From contig JAVIAB010000051.1 in assembly GCA_032433765.1 (NCBI GenBank), forward strand, positions 47,976,486-48,040,485: a DNA stretch of 64,000 bases, written 5' to 3'. Numbering within the stretch: the stretch's first letter is position 1; each line of letters starts with the position of its first letter. Position numbers and translations under genes: made by a program. Under the pieces are notes generated by a model. That model was not told the origin of the DNA, did not search any database, and worked only from the letters and a program-made list of their open reading frames with translations. The DNA is from Megaustenia siamemsis (Eukaryota; Mollusca; Gastropoda; Stylommatophora; Ariophantidae). Shown here piece after piece: positions 34,055 through 47,400 of this stretch.

Positions 34055-35740
34055 TCTCTCTTGTGCTCCACTAGGTAAGTTCACTTTCCTCTCTAGTGTT
34101 CCACTAGAAAAAAGTCACCTTCCTCTCTTGTGTTCTACTAGCTAAGTTCACTTTCCTCTCTTGTGTTCCACAAGGTAAGTTCACTTTCCTCTCTTGTGTT
34201 CCACTAGATAAGTTCACTTTGCTCTCTTGTGTTCCACTAGATAAGTTCACTTTCTTCTCTTGTGTTCTACTAGGTAAGTTCACGTTCCTCTCTTGTGTTC
34301 TACTAGATAAGTTCACTTTCTTCTCTTGTGTTCCACTAGATAAGTTCACTTTCTTCTCTTGTGTTCTACTAGGTAAGTTCACTTTCCTCTCTTGTATTCT
34401 ACTAGGTAAGTTCACTTTCCTCTCTTGTACTAGATAAGTTCACTTTCCTCTCGTGTGTTCCACTAGATAAGTTCACTTTCTTCTCTTGTGTTCTACTAGG
34501 TAAGTTCACTTTCCTCTCTTGTGTTCCACTAGATAAGTTCACTTTCTTCTCTTGTGTTCTACTAGGTAAGTTCACTTTCCTCTCTTGTGTTCCACTAGAT
34601 AAGTTCACTTTCTTCTCTTGTGTTCTACTAGGTAAGTTCACTTTCCTCTCTTGTATTCTACTAGGTAAGTTCACTTTCCTCTCTTGTACTAGATAAGTTC
34701 ACTTTCCTCTCGTGTGTTCCACTAGATAAGTTCACTTTCCTCTCTTGTGTTCCACTAGATAAGTTCACTTTCCTCTCTTGTGTTCTACTAGGTAAGTTCA
34801 CTTTCCTCTCTTGTGTTCCACTAGATAAGTTCACTTTCCTCTCTTGTGTTCCACTAGATAAGTTCACTTTCCTCTCTTGTGTTCCACTAGATAAGTTCAC
34901 TTTTCTCTCTTGTGTTCTACTAGATAAGTTCACTTTCCTCTCTTGTGTTCCACTAGATAAGTTCACTTTCCTCTCTTGTGTTCCAATAGATAAGTTCACT
35001 TTCCTTTCTTGTGTTCTACTAGGTAAGTTCACTTTCTTCTCTTGTGCTCCACTAGATAAGTTCACTTTCCTCTCTTGTGTTCCACTAGATAAGTTCACTT
35101 TCCTTTCTTGTGTTCCATTAGATAAGTTCACTTTCTTCTCTTGTGCTCCACTAGATAAGTTCACTTTATTCTCTTGTGTTCCAATAGATAAGTTGACTTT
35201 CCTCTCTTGTGTTCTACTAGATAAGTTCACTTTCGTCTCTTGTGTTCTTCTAGATAAGTTCACTTTCCTCTCTTGTGTTCCAATAGATAAGTTCACTTTC
35301 GTCTCTTGTGTTCTTCTAGATAAGTTCACTTTCCTCTCTTGTGTTCCACTAGATAAGTTCACTTTCGTCTCTTGTGTTCTACTAGACAAGTTGACTTTCC
35401 TCTCTTGTGTTCTACTAGATAAGTTCACTTTCCTCTCTTGTGTTCTTCTAGATAAGTTCACTTTCTTCTCTTGTGTTCTACTAGATAAGTTCACTTTCCT
35501 CTCTTGTGTTCCACTAGATAAGTTCACTTTATTCTCTTGTGTTCCACTAGATAAGTTCACTTTCCTCTCTTGTGTTCTTCTAGATAAGTTCACTTTCTTC
35601 TCTTGTGTTCTTCTAGATAAGTTCACTTTCTTCTCTTGTGTTCTACTAGATAAGTTCACTTTCCTCTCTTGTGTTCCACTAGATAAGTTCACTTTCCTCT
35701 CTTGTGTTCCACTAGATAAGTTCACCTTCCTCTCGTGTGT
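34055..35740. repeat. 33-bp minisatellite, about 51 copies, open on both strands
   Basis: The + unit is TTCACTTTCCTCTCTTGTGT, then TCCACTAGATAAG (33 bp, 11 codons). Minus translation is a run of KVNLSSGTQER; plus translation is FTFLSCVLLDK. The longest frame is 354 codons on the minus strand (35725-34661). A shortened 28-bp unit plus a TCGTGTG variant occurs at about 34425 and 34684, 259 bp apart, showing a higher-order duplication of seven 33-bp units plus one 28-bp unit. I treat the frames as by-products of the codon-multiple period. Confidence 0.92.
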
Positions 35741-36109
35741 ACAAAAAAATGGAGTTCAGAAATGATTATATATTAATAAGTGACTAGCAAGATATGTTTC
35801 ATTATACCAAAATATCAGATTCAGTTGCTTGTAAAGTAAACATAATAGATTCAGCTACTAGTGAGATAAAACACATAATACTGTGCAGTAAAATAAAACA
35901 AAATAAAATTTTAAAAAGTATAATATTTTTAATTACAAGCAATACACAATATTAAATATGCAGTAGCAAATAAAAAATAAATTTCCTTATAGTATATTTG
36001 TAATATTTGTACCAGACAATGAGTTTTCACAGCAACATTCCTTCTCAACCCCTCACTTTTGTCCTCCTCTTTCATCACAGCCATTGTTTATGTTGTCACT
36101 GTTACAATA
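35741..36109. other. No gene recognised
   Basis: AT-rich spacer with no recognised content. Confidence 0.45.
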
Positions 36110-36164
36110 TGAGGGCTGTTTCAAAAGGTATCTGATCTTAATTTTTACCACAGAAACAAATAAA

Positions 36165-36429
36165 AAAAGTAAAAAAAAAGTAAAGTACCCCCGTCACGCC
36201 AAGTGGCGTATAGGGAATATGGTGTTAGTGTCCATAAATTTTACAGACCTTCGGCACATGATTTTTAGGGTAATGTGGTCAGTATTACGTCCGTGCCACT
36301 TCACTTTCCCACAAAAAAATCCGGTACCCATTAAAGGCTGGGTGAACCTGGAAGCCGTTAGTTGGGATCGAACCCTACCCCTTGTCCTTTGTAGTCCAGT
36401 TCACTAACCACTGAGCTATCGCGGCTCTC
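36165..36429 (-). mobile_element. SINE-2 copy with target-site duplication
   Basis: Flanked by GAAACAAATAAA at 36153-36164 and 36430-36441, so both boundaries are defined. The minus strand starts AGAGCCGCGATAGCTCAGTG (A box) with B box GGGTTCGATCCC, and ends in GGTACTTTAC plus a T-rich tail. It sits in the 5' region of the mariner remnant. Confidence 0.92.
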
Positions 36430-36730
36430 GAAACAAATAAAGCACAGGAGATATCTTCTGGCATGGAAATGTATCAGTTTTATGAACTTTTATGAACAAG
36501 CATGAATTTGTTCCTCTTCTTTGAGTGTGCAAGTCACTGGCAGTCAGCTTATGAGTTTATTTTTATTTGCTATAAAATGATGGAACAATTTGAGCAGCAG
36601 TACTGCATCAAATTTTGTCAAAAGTGTGTGATACCCAAGTAGAAACTATTCAAAAGATTCAACAGGGATGCAGGAATTATGCTACTAGTGTCACACAAAT
36701 AAGGCTGGCACAATTACTTTACAGATATAG

Positions 36731-36995
36731 TAAAAAAAAAGTAAAGTACCCCCATCATGCCAAGTGGCGTATAGGGAATATGGTGTTAGCGATCATAAAT
36801 TTTACAAATTTTACCCTTGGCACATGATTTTTGGGGTGATGTGGTCAGTATTACACTCATGTTGCTTTACTTTCCCAGAAAAAAAATCCGTTACCCATTA
36901 AAGGCTGGGTGAACCGGAAGACGTTGGTTGGGATCGAACCCTACCTCTTGTCCTTTGTAGTCCAGTTCACTAACCACTGAGCTACTGCAGCTCCC
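36731..36995 (-). mobile_element. SINE-2 copy with target-site duplication
   Basis: Flanked by TTTACAGATATAG (36718-36730) and TTTAAAGATATAG (36996-37008), one mismatch in 13. It is the same family as the previous copy and interrupts the transposase frame of the mariner remnant. Confidence 0.9.
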
Positions 36996-37559
36996 TTTAA
37001 AGATATAGGAGATCAAATAACATTCCTCAATAAGTCCTATAAGGAGGTTTTTGTTTATGTGCAGACTTTGGTCATGCAAGACTACCTGCAAGTTGTTCCA
37101 TTGCTCTAGCGATCCTCTACAATGCAAGTGATCAGACCTGAGGCAATGGGAACTTTACAGATCCATCATAACAAAACACCCGTATATTCTTTGCATCTAT
37201 TTCAGTCTCTCTAGGATAAACACAACATTCCTCTGGTTTATCAGGCTCTCTACTCTCTTGAAATGGCCTCTTTTGATTTGTTGTTGTTCCTCAAGCTGAA
37301 AGTTATGCTGAAAGGGACCTGCTTTGAGCCACAAGAAGAAATTATGTGGAGAATGATGGCCCATAAATACTCCACTCCCAAAGAGGCTTTACAAAAATGT
37401 TTCCAACATTGGTGGAACAAATGGCAGTCCCAAGTACTTTGAAGGGAATTTTTTTAAGGTTTCAGACATCCAGGTGAGAAATTGTGTTTTTCCCGCATAG
37501 AAGTCAAATACACTTTTTAAGAACCCTTGTACTTCATTACAAGAAAACTAAAGTATCCA

Positions 37560-37941
37560 GTTCTCATGTCCAGGGTTCAGTTCCACTAGTGGGAATATCT
37601 TTTCAAAAATAAAAAAAAATTGAATCTATGGTTTTTCATGAACTGGGTAGTGAGATCAGACGTCTAGCCCTCTTGGATAATGAAGAAAAACAGGAAGTCC
37701 CATATGGATTAGCATACACATTAAAAACCTTTGGCAGTTAAAAATCTAAAAGAGTAGGCTAAAAAATAGTCACTGCCTGAGCAAATTTGTCAGCAAAATC
37801 TACCCACACCAATGTATCCCAAGCTGTGCTATGGAGTTTGTGCATGTGGGCCATGGTTCTCTTCAGATGTTCTCGATACTTTTAGGGGAAAATCACAACA
37901 CTTATTAATTTGTCCGGTGTGCAGTGATGATGATCCTAACA
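37560..37941 (+). mobile_element. SINE-3 copy
   Basis: It has a B-box-like GGGTTCAGTTCC at its start. Blocks CTAGCCCTCTTGGATAA, CTTTGGCAGTTAAAA, CTACCCACA and GTGATGATGATCCTAAC are shared with 61879-62318. The A-box half is unclear. Confidence 0.65.
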
Positions 37942-38074
37942 TAACAGCTACTATATAAAATCAATGCTAAAATACTATATTAAATATTCAGCTGCAAAAA
38001 AAACACACTAATAACATGTCGTTTATATTTACAACCTAAAAGCCTAAAATGCTGATTTACTAGTTAACAAATTA

Positions 38075-38080
38075 TTTATT
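38075..38080 (-). promoter_or_regulatory. Candidate polyadenylation signal of the FRRS1-like gene
   Basis: AATAAA on the minus strand, about 235 bp downstream of the stop codon. It is the first canonical hexamer I noticed after the stop. Confidence 0.45.
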
Positions 38081-38313
38081 CATTTATATAAGCCATATTT
38101 GTGACTTTAAAAATCCAAATCTAAAACTCCTGGAAACAGTTAATAATGTGTACTTGAAATTTTCATTTAGTACATTTTACCTATAATTGAAAATGAAAAC
38201 ACATATCTAAAAATAAGGCATAAACTTGATATAATTTCGCCAATAGTATTATAAATATTGCTGTTTTTAATATTCAAATTATAACTTTAAATGCAAGTAA
38301 TAAATTGTTTCTC

Positions 38314-38468
38314 TTAATACAACAAGAATGCCAATAGAGCAGCGATGCACAGCCCTGCCAAGGTAGCAATATAAATGGCAAACAGAACTGTATAAGTTAT
38401 GCCCCATTTTTCATTTCCCTTATCACTGTCAGGGTCTGTCCTCTTTGCAGTGGGGCTGAGTGGCATGC
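38314..38468 (-). CDS. FRRS1: FRRS1-like last exon (C-terminal membrane helix)
   Basis: Acceptor TTTAATTTTTTAG. It encodes MPLSPTAKRTDPDSDKGNEK, then WGITYTVLFAIYIATLAGL and a hydrophobic end, with TAA at 38316-38314. Confidence 0.88.
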
Positions 38469-41400
38469 CTAAAAAATTAAAGAAAAGAAAAACTTTTCAA
38501 ACTGACCATATTTATATGAATTGCTCTCATGGATCACTTTCCACATCTTTGACAGGAGTATATACATATATACACATATACAGGTATATTGTGAACAGTA
38601 AATTTACATGTAAAAGTGAAGATAAAGATGTCCCTTAAGATATAAGACAATAGAAGTGTGAAGTATTAAATTTCACCACATACAGTCATAGCATTTAGAG
38701 ATGAGGTTAAGAATTGCCAGTGCTTCTCCATGCTTTTAAAACCTACTCCACCTCAGTGAACTAGGTACACATTCTTCTTTTCAGCTGCACCAACTGGAGA
38801 GTACAAAGCTTTCAAAACTTGTCCCCTATTGTTAAACCACCATGCTACTGATGCCCTCAGTTTGACAATAAGTTAGTATCAAATTAATATAATGCATTCA
38901 TTTATTATTATTAAAGCTTGATTTTTGTTTGTTTGTTGTTTTACTACTAAACTAATTTTTATTATAAAAATGTATAACTAAAATAAATTAAAAGAGTAAA
39001 TGGAGTTCATGCCTCTCCCATATCCATTCTCCCTTGACAATCCAGCCTTATCATTATGACTTTTATTCCACTTCTAGGGGTGTCCAGGGGTTTCTACAAT
39101 ACTAGAGAATATAGGCTGCATATCCAGTGCAATCTTGAGGTGTTCAGATCATAATTTGTATTTGAACTCAATAGAACAATTTGTTTAAAAATGACATTGA
39201 ACCAGGTCAGAGTTTTTATTTCAACCGTGAGACTGACAGAAAAATTAGAAAATCTTGTTGACCCGGCTAGAGGTTTTATTTAAATCTTAACAGAAAAATT
39301 AAAAAAAAAAATTTTAACCCAGGTTAGAGTTTTTATTTCAAGTATGATAAAGCAATGACCTTATTTTGAGAACATGTTTTTATCTATTCAGCCACCTTAC
39401 ATTGAACTAAGTCATATTTTCATAATTCAGACTGCAGAGAATACATATAATAATTTCCTCACGTTGATCTACTTGAAGTTCATGTACTAATTCAATGACT
39501 CATTATTATCTATCTATTGACCTTTCGAGCCATAGCCGGCCCATAGGGCGTAGACCAAGTTACTCCTTCTCTTGTCTGAATTTTTGTTCTAGCAGTTTTC
39601 AATTCTTTTAAAGATATTTTATCAAATCTCACCATTTGTCTCTGTTCTGTGCAAGCAGCTCTATCTCATTGAGGGAGCCGATTCCTGCTGCTCTTGCCTC
39701 TCTGATCACTGTTCTTCTCAGTGTCTCTCTCTGGGTCTTCCTCTTACCTGTTGTTTCCCACATGAGGGCTTGCTTTGCTATTCGATTATTATCTCTTCTC
39801 ATCACATGTCCAACATATGACCATCGTCTTTTCTTTATTACTGAAGATATTAGTGGTTGATTGGCAATTTCTCTAATTTCATCGTTTGTTTTGAATTCTT
39901 TCCACGCTATACCAAGTATTTTCCTTAGACATTTATTTTCGAATGCGTTCAACTTTGTTTCTATGTCTCTTGTTGTTTTCCAGCTTTCACACACATTCGT
40001 AAGGTTTGATAGTACATTTGATTTGAATAGTATAAGTTTTGTGTTTATGCTGATGAGTTTTGATTTCCACAACTTTTCAAGGCTTCTGAAAGACATTGCT
40101 GCTTTAGCTATTCTGATTCTAATTTCTTTGATTGTATCCCCTTCTCGATCAATGTGTCTTCCAAGATAGATAAAGTAATCAATATCTTCCACTGCTTTGT
40201 TTTCTATATATATTTTGTCATCTGTTGGAATTAACCTTTTCATGACTTTAGTCTTTTCCTGATTGATCTCAAGCCCAATTTTGCTGGCTATTGATGATAG
40301 TTCATTTGTGTTTTCCTGCATTGTTTTTATCTGACTGCTCATGAGAACTATATCATCAGCAAAGTCGAGGTCCTCCTCATTATTATAGTCAGATCAAAAC
40401 ACAACACAAAGAGCTTTCAATAAATGATGTGAGAACACCAGAGTTAAGGGCAGACCATAAAAAAAGATGCATTGAAGAAGTATTATAAACTGTAGGAAAA
40501 ATAACAGCTGGAGAGGCCAAAAGAAGAGCAAAAGACTGCAAATTATATCTCCCTTTGACGCTGAAAGATAAATGAGGAAGGAATGAAGAATATAACATTT
40601 TTTAAAATGTTTATAATTATTAAAAGATAATGCATGTTGTACTGTTGTTAGGGATCACTACAGTGATAGAATCACATAATATTTTATTTTAAATCACAAC
40701 AATTTTTTTGTTAATTTAAAGTGGTCAACATTATGTTAGTGCCATTCTTCTCTCTTTGAATATATTTCTATTATCCATTTAAGGTTGGATGAACTTAGAA
40801 GATTCAGTCATGAGTGAATCCTACCTCTTGTCCTCACTAACCAATGTTAATTTCACTAACCAATGCTAATTTCACTAACCAATGTTAATTTCACTAACCA
40901 ATGCTAATTTCACTAACCAATGCTAATTTCACTAACCAATGCTAATTTCACTAACCAATGCTAATTTCACTATCCAATGCTAATTTCACTAACCAATGCT
41001 AATTTCACTAACCAATGCTAATTTCACTAACCAATGCTAATTTCACTAACCAATGCTAATTTCACTAACCAATGCTAATTTCACTAACCAATGCTAATTT
41101 CACTAACCAATGCTCTTTTACTGCTCCTAATTGAAGTAGATAGATATAAGAAAGGAAAGATGGATATTAGTTAGACAAGTTCTGTCTTTGACACGTTTTT
41201 AAATACAGGGACAAGACACTTAAACAACATAGAAACTAAAGGTTATTGAGTTACTGACCTCTGCAAGAGAGTACCTCAAATATGATGTGCCACAATAACT
41301 GTACAGTAACCCACACACTTAGCACTACGCAGCCAAATGATTTCAAGTCCTTGCTAAAGTAATCAATGTCAAAAGCAAGGAACATGGCCAAAGCTGAAAT

Positions 41401-44400
41401 AATTAAGAAAAAGAATTATAATTTTGTAACTTCCAAGTTTTATCATTCTTGATATGATAAAAATCTGTTAAAGTCAATATTCTGGTCAATAAATTATCAC
41501 GTAAAAGATATTTTAATGTACTTTTGTATCATCATCATTGAGTGCCGTCTCTGCATCAAAGGTTGGCTACCATGGAGCACCATTCAACTCTCTCTTGCTT
41601 TGATGGTGCAGGTTGTCATAGGCTGACTTGTCCAACTTTTGATGTTACTCGTTCATGTTAATCTTGGCCTGCCTCTGCCACTTTTACCTTGTATTTTCCC
41701 TTCCAAGATTACTTTTAGTAGGCTTTTGTGTCTTTTAACATACCTCAAAAATCTCATTCGTCTTTTTCGAATTGTATTTAGTAGTTCTCTTTTCATTTTT
41801 AGTTGTTTTAAGACTACACTGTTTTCTTTCCATCAATCTATAAATCCAAATTTCAAAGGCTTCAATGTCTGTTCTGTTTTCTTGTCTAATGTCCATGTTT
41901 TTGCACCTTACAGGAATGTTGAGAAGATATAACATATTGCTATTCTTAGTTTTAGCCCTGGTGTTATTTATTTTGATATTAGTATATTACTCTTGTATGA
42001 TTCAGTTTTTTTTACCACGTGTTAAATGGACATGGTTGTGTAAGGTCAAAATATGAAAGAGACATCCTTTAGAGAAAACAAAATTTGTTATTATCTGAAG
42101 ACAAGTGTCCCACAATTGACAAACCAATATCCTAAATTTTCTACTGAAGGGTTTTTTTTTACAAATGTCTTACCTTTAAAGGTAATTCAGATTAGAACTA
42201 GAAACACTATTTCTGGAGTAAAATCGGAAATAATTATAGCTTAAAGATATTTAATTGTTGAAAAGAGCTTACAAAATCGTACTTGCCTGCTAAAATATGA
42301 GTAGATTGGCCCAAGATGCGATGGCCCCAATTAAAAATAAATCTCATCTTGTGGTCAAGTCCAGGTCGAAGAGCACCTGCAGTTACTTGAAGACACATGC
42401 ACACAACAACAGCTAGCCCAAAATATGAATGTGGAACTGAAAACTGAAACAACAGTAAAACAACGTATGAATGTAGAACTGAAAACTAAAACAACAGTAA
42501 AGCGACATATGAATGTGGAACTGAAAACTGAAACAACAGTAAAACAACATATGAAATTGGAACTGAAAACTGAAACAACAGTAAAACAACATATGAATGT
42601 GGAACTGAAAACTGAAACAACAGTAAAACAACATATGAATGTGGAACTGAAAACTGAAACAACAATTAAATGACATATGAATGTGGAACTGAAAACTGAA
42701 ACAACAGTTAAACAACATATGAATGTGGAACTGAAAACTGAAACAACAGTAAAACAACATATGAATGTCGAACTGAAACAACAGTAAAACAACATATGAA
42801 TGTGGAACTGAAATCTAAAACAACGTATGGTGCTCTGGTTAACACACTTGTACCGAAAGAAAACTATAGGAACTCTCTTTGCTGTAATACATCAATCATT
42901 CATTCTAGAAACTTATTTTTCAAGAGTTAAACAAACAGAATTAATGATCTGCAATTTAATATAAACTGTCAGACACAACTTTCAAATGAGAAAAAAAAAT
43001 TATTGTGTAATAATTTTTAAAAGTCTTGATATAAAAATAAACAATAAATAAAATAAACAAGAAGATAATTAGAGTTTACAAAGATGATTACAGAACAATG
43101 TTCATAAACATCATAAATCAATGAATTACTAATAATAATATGCTAAGGGAAGTTAAATACATGATGGAAGCCATACACACAATTCTTAATTCTTCTTGAT
43201 TCTTGATCCTTCCTGTGCTGTTAGACATCACATAGGGCTTGTAGTGTTTTTTGTCATCCATTTCTATTCTGGGCGAGATGTTTGATCTATTCTAATGAGT
43301 CCATGCCTGGCAACTTTGCTTCTATTATAAGTGTTCTTTTTAGTGTTTATTTTGATCTTCCTCATTTTCTGTATCCTGATGTTTCTCACAGAATAGCCTG
43401 AGTTGGAATTCTCTTGTTGTCTCTTCTCATCACATGTCCAACATAAGTCCATCTTCTTTCCTTAATTCTAGATGAGATCTTTGGTAGCATGGCCATTTCT
43501 CTTATTTCAATATTAATCTTGAATTCATTCCATTGTACACAGGGTATTTTTCTTATGCAATTGTCTTCAAAAGCATATAGTTTTTTTTCCTCAATCTCTT
43601 TTTGATATTTTACACCTTTCATATGTATAAATGTCTAAGGAAAATACTCGGTATAGCGTCGAACGAATTCAAAACAAACGAGGAAATTAGAGAAATCGCC
43701 AATCAACCACTAATTTCTTCAGTAATAAAGAAAAGACGATGGTCATATGTTGGACATGTGATGAGAAGAGATAATAACCGCATAGCAAAGCAAGCCCTCA
43801 TATGGGAAACAACAGGTAAAAGAAAAAGAGGAAGACCCAGGGAGACACTGAGAAGAACATTGATGAGAGAGGCAAGAGCAGCAGGAATCGGCTCCCTCAA
43901 TGAGATAGAACTGCTTGCACAGAACAGAGACAGATGGCGAGATTTGATAAAATATCTTTAAAAGAAAACTGCTAGAACAAAAATTCATATAGGAGAAGGT
44001 GTATCTTGGTCTACGCCCTATGGGCCGGTTACGGCTCGAAAGGTCAATAGATAGATAGATATGTATAGGTAAGTGTTTATAATTTGTATGAGTTGGATAT
44101 TCTAAGTTTGGTTTCCTAGCTTAGCATTTTTTATTTCCATATAATGCCCAGGTTTTTAAATTTGTACACAATTAAGATATTTAAAAGCAGATATTTTTTA
44201 TTTCCCTTACATGTGATGTTGATAATATTCAACCGTTGAAAATTTGCTGTCAATTTTTTAAAAAGTGAATCTATGTGTAATTTGTAAAGTTAATTTTTGT
44301 ATGGTCTAGGAGACTTTTTTTTCAAAATTCTATAAACATTTTAATACTATTCAATTTATATAATATGTTAACAGTTTGCAAAACATTTATTTACATATAA

Positions 44401-47400
44401 ACTTTATTGAAAAAAATAATTACAACACAGAAACAGTTTTCTACGCAACAATTTAATCATTAACATAATAATTAAACAGCAGAAACAAGAATATGAAACT
44501 TAGAATTATTTACCGCTCTTATTTCTGCTCCATAGTGTAAAAATATCATAAGTAATCCAAGGGCAGTCAGAATCACTATAAGTATAGCAAGCTCTCTGTG
44601 AACCTGTAGCACAACACCAATATGTACATCATTTTTTTAAATGACAGTTGCACTAAAGGAAACATATTTCTGATGAGTATATTATCATCATCATCATCAA
44701 GTACCATGCCTGCTGGCGTAGGTTATCATCTGTCTGATATCTTTTCTCTTTGCTTCCCTCTATCTCTTCATTGCTCAATATTCCCAGTTGTCACAATATG
44801 TTCCAGCTGTTCCCTTCTCATTACATGTCCAAAAAATGATGATTGTTTCTTCCTAATATTGGAAATTAGCTCTCTTTTTGCTTTGGCCTCTTTCAGAACG
44901 TTTTCATTACTCTTCTTTGCTGTCCTTGGTATTCTCAACATTCTTCTGTAAAACCACATTTCTACAGCTTCCAGTGATTTTCTTGTCTGTTGTCCTATTG
45001 TCCATGATTCACATCCATATTTTAAGACTGGCTCTACATAACATTTAAGATCTCTCTCGAGTTCTTCATGTTACGTAATAGACATAGCAAAAGAAAAACA
45101 GAACAAAATAACAATAGACGGTAGATGATTAAAGCAGGTACGAGGTGAACGAATCTAAATATCTAGGAAGTCTAGTGAAATACAATAATTCTTAAGCAGC
45201 AGTAAAAGAAGCAAGACGCAACAAAGATTGTCAAAACATCAGACAGACATTACCAATACTGTCCAACAAAGGTATTTAAACTAGAGCAACACAGTCTTCA
45301 TCTCAATGTTGTGCTACCAATGCCATATCTGGAAGCTAGACTTAAAAACAATAAGAACAATAACTACTACATAATCGAAATGTGTCAGACGCATGGTAGA
45401 AGCCTGAGAGATAAGTTCAGAAATAAAGAACTGAGAAAAAAGCTAGGAATAAATCCTGCCACTGAATATACAAAGAAAAAACATAAAAAATGGTATTTAG
45501 TATTATGCTGAAGTTATTTGCTGAAGATGGTTTAAAAAAGATGGAGTGTAAAAGTAACAGTGCTGAAAGAATTAAATTACAGGCATAGAATTACATTCAA
45601 TTGTAGAGTGGTGAAAATGCTATAAACAAACTACTTGTAGTACATAATGTAATATATAGGCCCTACAACAACAATAGATTTAAGTCTGATAACTACAATC
45701 TGAGTATCATTTAGTGATAATGAATAAATAGTATTAACAAAGAGAATACCAGTATAGTATACCAACAAGGATGATAACAAGCGATAACACAAAAGAGAAC
45801 AAAATATATATGTACCAGAAAACAGCAGAACAGAGGAAGAAATAAACTAAATACTATTTGAAGACGACCAAGTTCTGATACATGAAACAACTGAGGACCT
45901 GCAAGAACATATCAACAGGCTAAACAACACTTGTAAACAATACAACATGAAGATCAACATAAACAAAATCGAAGTAATGGCAATAGCGAGAAAGAAAGAA
46001 AAACTAAACATCATAATAGATAATACAACTTTGAAGCAAGTAGACAATGTTAAATATCTGGGTAGCACGTTAACACAAGACAATAATAACCATGAGACAG
46101 AGATAGATATAAGGTGTAACAAAGCATGCCAAGTTATAGGCCAAGTATCAGCACTATTGAAAAACAAAGCAATAACTACGGAAGCAAAAAGGGCATTATA
46201 CAAATCAATTTTTCTACCAACTCTGTGTTATCAGTGCCAGAATTGGACGCTGGACTCTAGAACAATAAGAAAGATAACGACCACCGCAATGAAATGTGTC
46301 AGAAGAATGACAGGAAACAGCTTAAGGGACAGAGTAAGAAACACCGATCTGAGGAAGAAACTCGAAATTTAACCAGCCATCGAATACATAAAGAAACAAC
46401 AGATAAATTTGTTCGGCCACATAACAAGACAAAAAGAACTAACAATGACTCAAAGAGACATAAACAAACGCTATGAAAATGCCAGATTAAGAGGAAGACC
46501 GAGAAAGAGATGGATAAAGGGAATACTAGAGTCACTAGGAGGGATAACACCAGAAGAGTCCAACAGAAGAGCAAAGACTCGCAGATTGTATCTCCCCTTG
46601 ATGCCAACGGCAATGGAGGAAGGATAGAAGAAGAAGAACAACAACAAAGAGAAGAATGCCAAATTCTTGGAGATAAAGAATCTACCTGGTATTTAATATT
46701 TTGGTCAGTAAACAAATATGTGTTATACACAATAGTAATGATGACCATTGTTAATGTGTGTACACTGAAATGTGTGGGTTAGAAAGGGGTTAATTAATTA
46801 AGTGAAAAGCTATGTGGACAAATAAGGTGGTTGATAGGTATTTTTAGAGGAGTAAGGAGGAGACAAGAGAACAGAGAACCCAGATGGAGTGCAAGAAGAT
46901 TGATATAAGCAAATAATATTACTTCTAAATTTATATAAAGGACAGGTACCAGTTACATAGAAGCAAATATATAAAATGGTAAAATACTGTGACAATTCTG
47001 TAATTATATAAAGTTATTAGAACTTGAGTTTAAATAAATCAAAGAACAAAACATATGTACTAGACAATGTGATGGCATTTTGTCATCACATATCACTTGT
47101 TTTGGTTTATCCCAAATGTACAGTTATGGTGATAGGTGCTCAATGCACTTATCATCTGATATTAAAAAATAAAAACATAAGGACACTAACACCATATTTC
47201 ACATACATAAAGTCACTGTGGTTTCCCACCACTTTTTCTTTTTCTGTTACTGTTGTAGTTGATATATTTTGTGGACATTCAATGTTCTCAAGATCAAGAG
47301 TTAGTTGTTTCTACAAAAGATTCTGTATTTCCTCAACTCTCACAAGATGCATTATATTGACAATTACAAATGTCTATTGATTTAATTAAAGTCATGAAAA

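Larger units (their letters stand above)
36110..37475 (+). pseudogene. Mariner-like transposon, decayed, split by two SINE-2 copies
   Basis: A terminal-repeat-like GAGGGCTGTTTCAAAAGGTA follows a TA at 36108. The N-terminal transposase is recognisable after 36580 (MEQFEQQYCIKFCQK, then DTQVETIQKIQQG). After the second SINE, TLVMQDYLQVV survives. The C-terminal catalytic region (37165-37440) reads IHHNKTPVYS and LKLKVMLKGTCFEPQEEIM with multiple stops, matching the HDNAP...PKLK pattern of mariner-family DDE transposases. Much of the middle, including the first catalytic region, is deleted. Confidence 0.75.

Noticed and set aside
34661..35725. 354-residue repetitive protein
   Set aside because: The frame exists because 33 bp is a codon multiple with no stop in the unit, the opposite strand is equally open, and array ends lack gene signals.
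42355..42795. 146-codon repeat protein across the 42-bp array
   Set aside because: Out of frame with the FRRS1-like exon and generated by the codon-multiple period.
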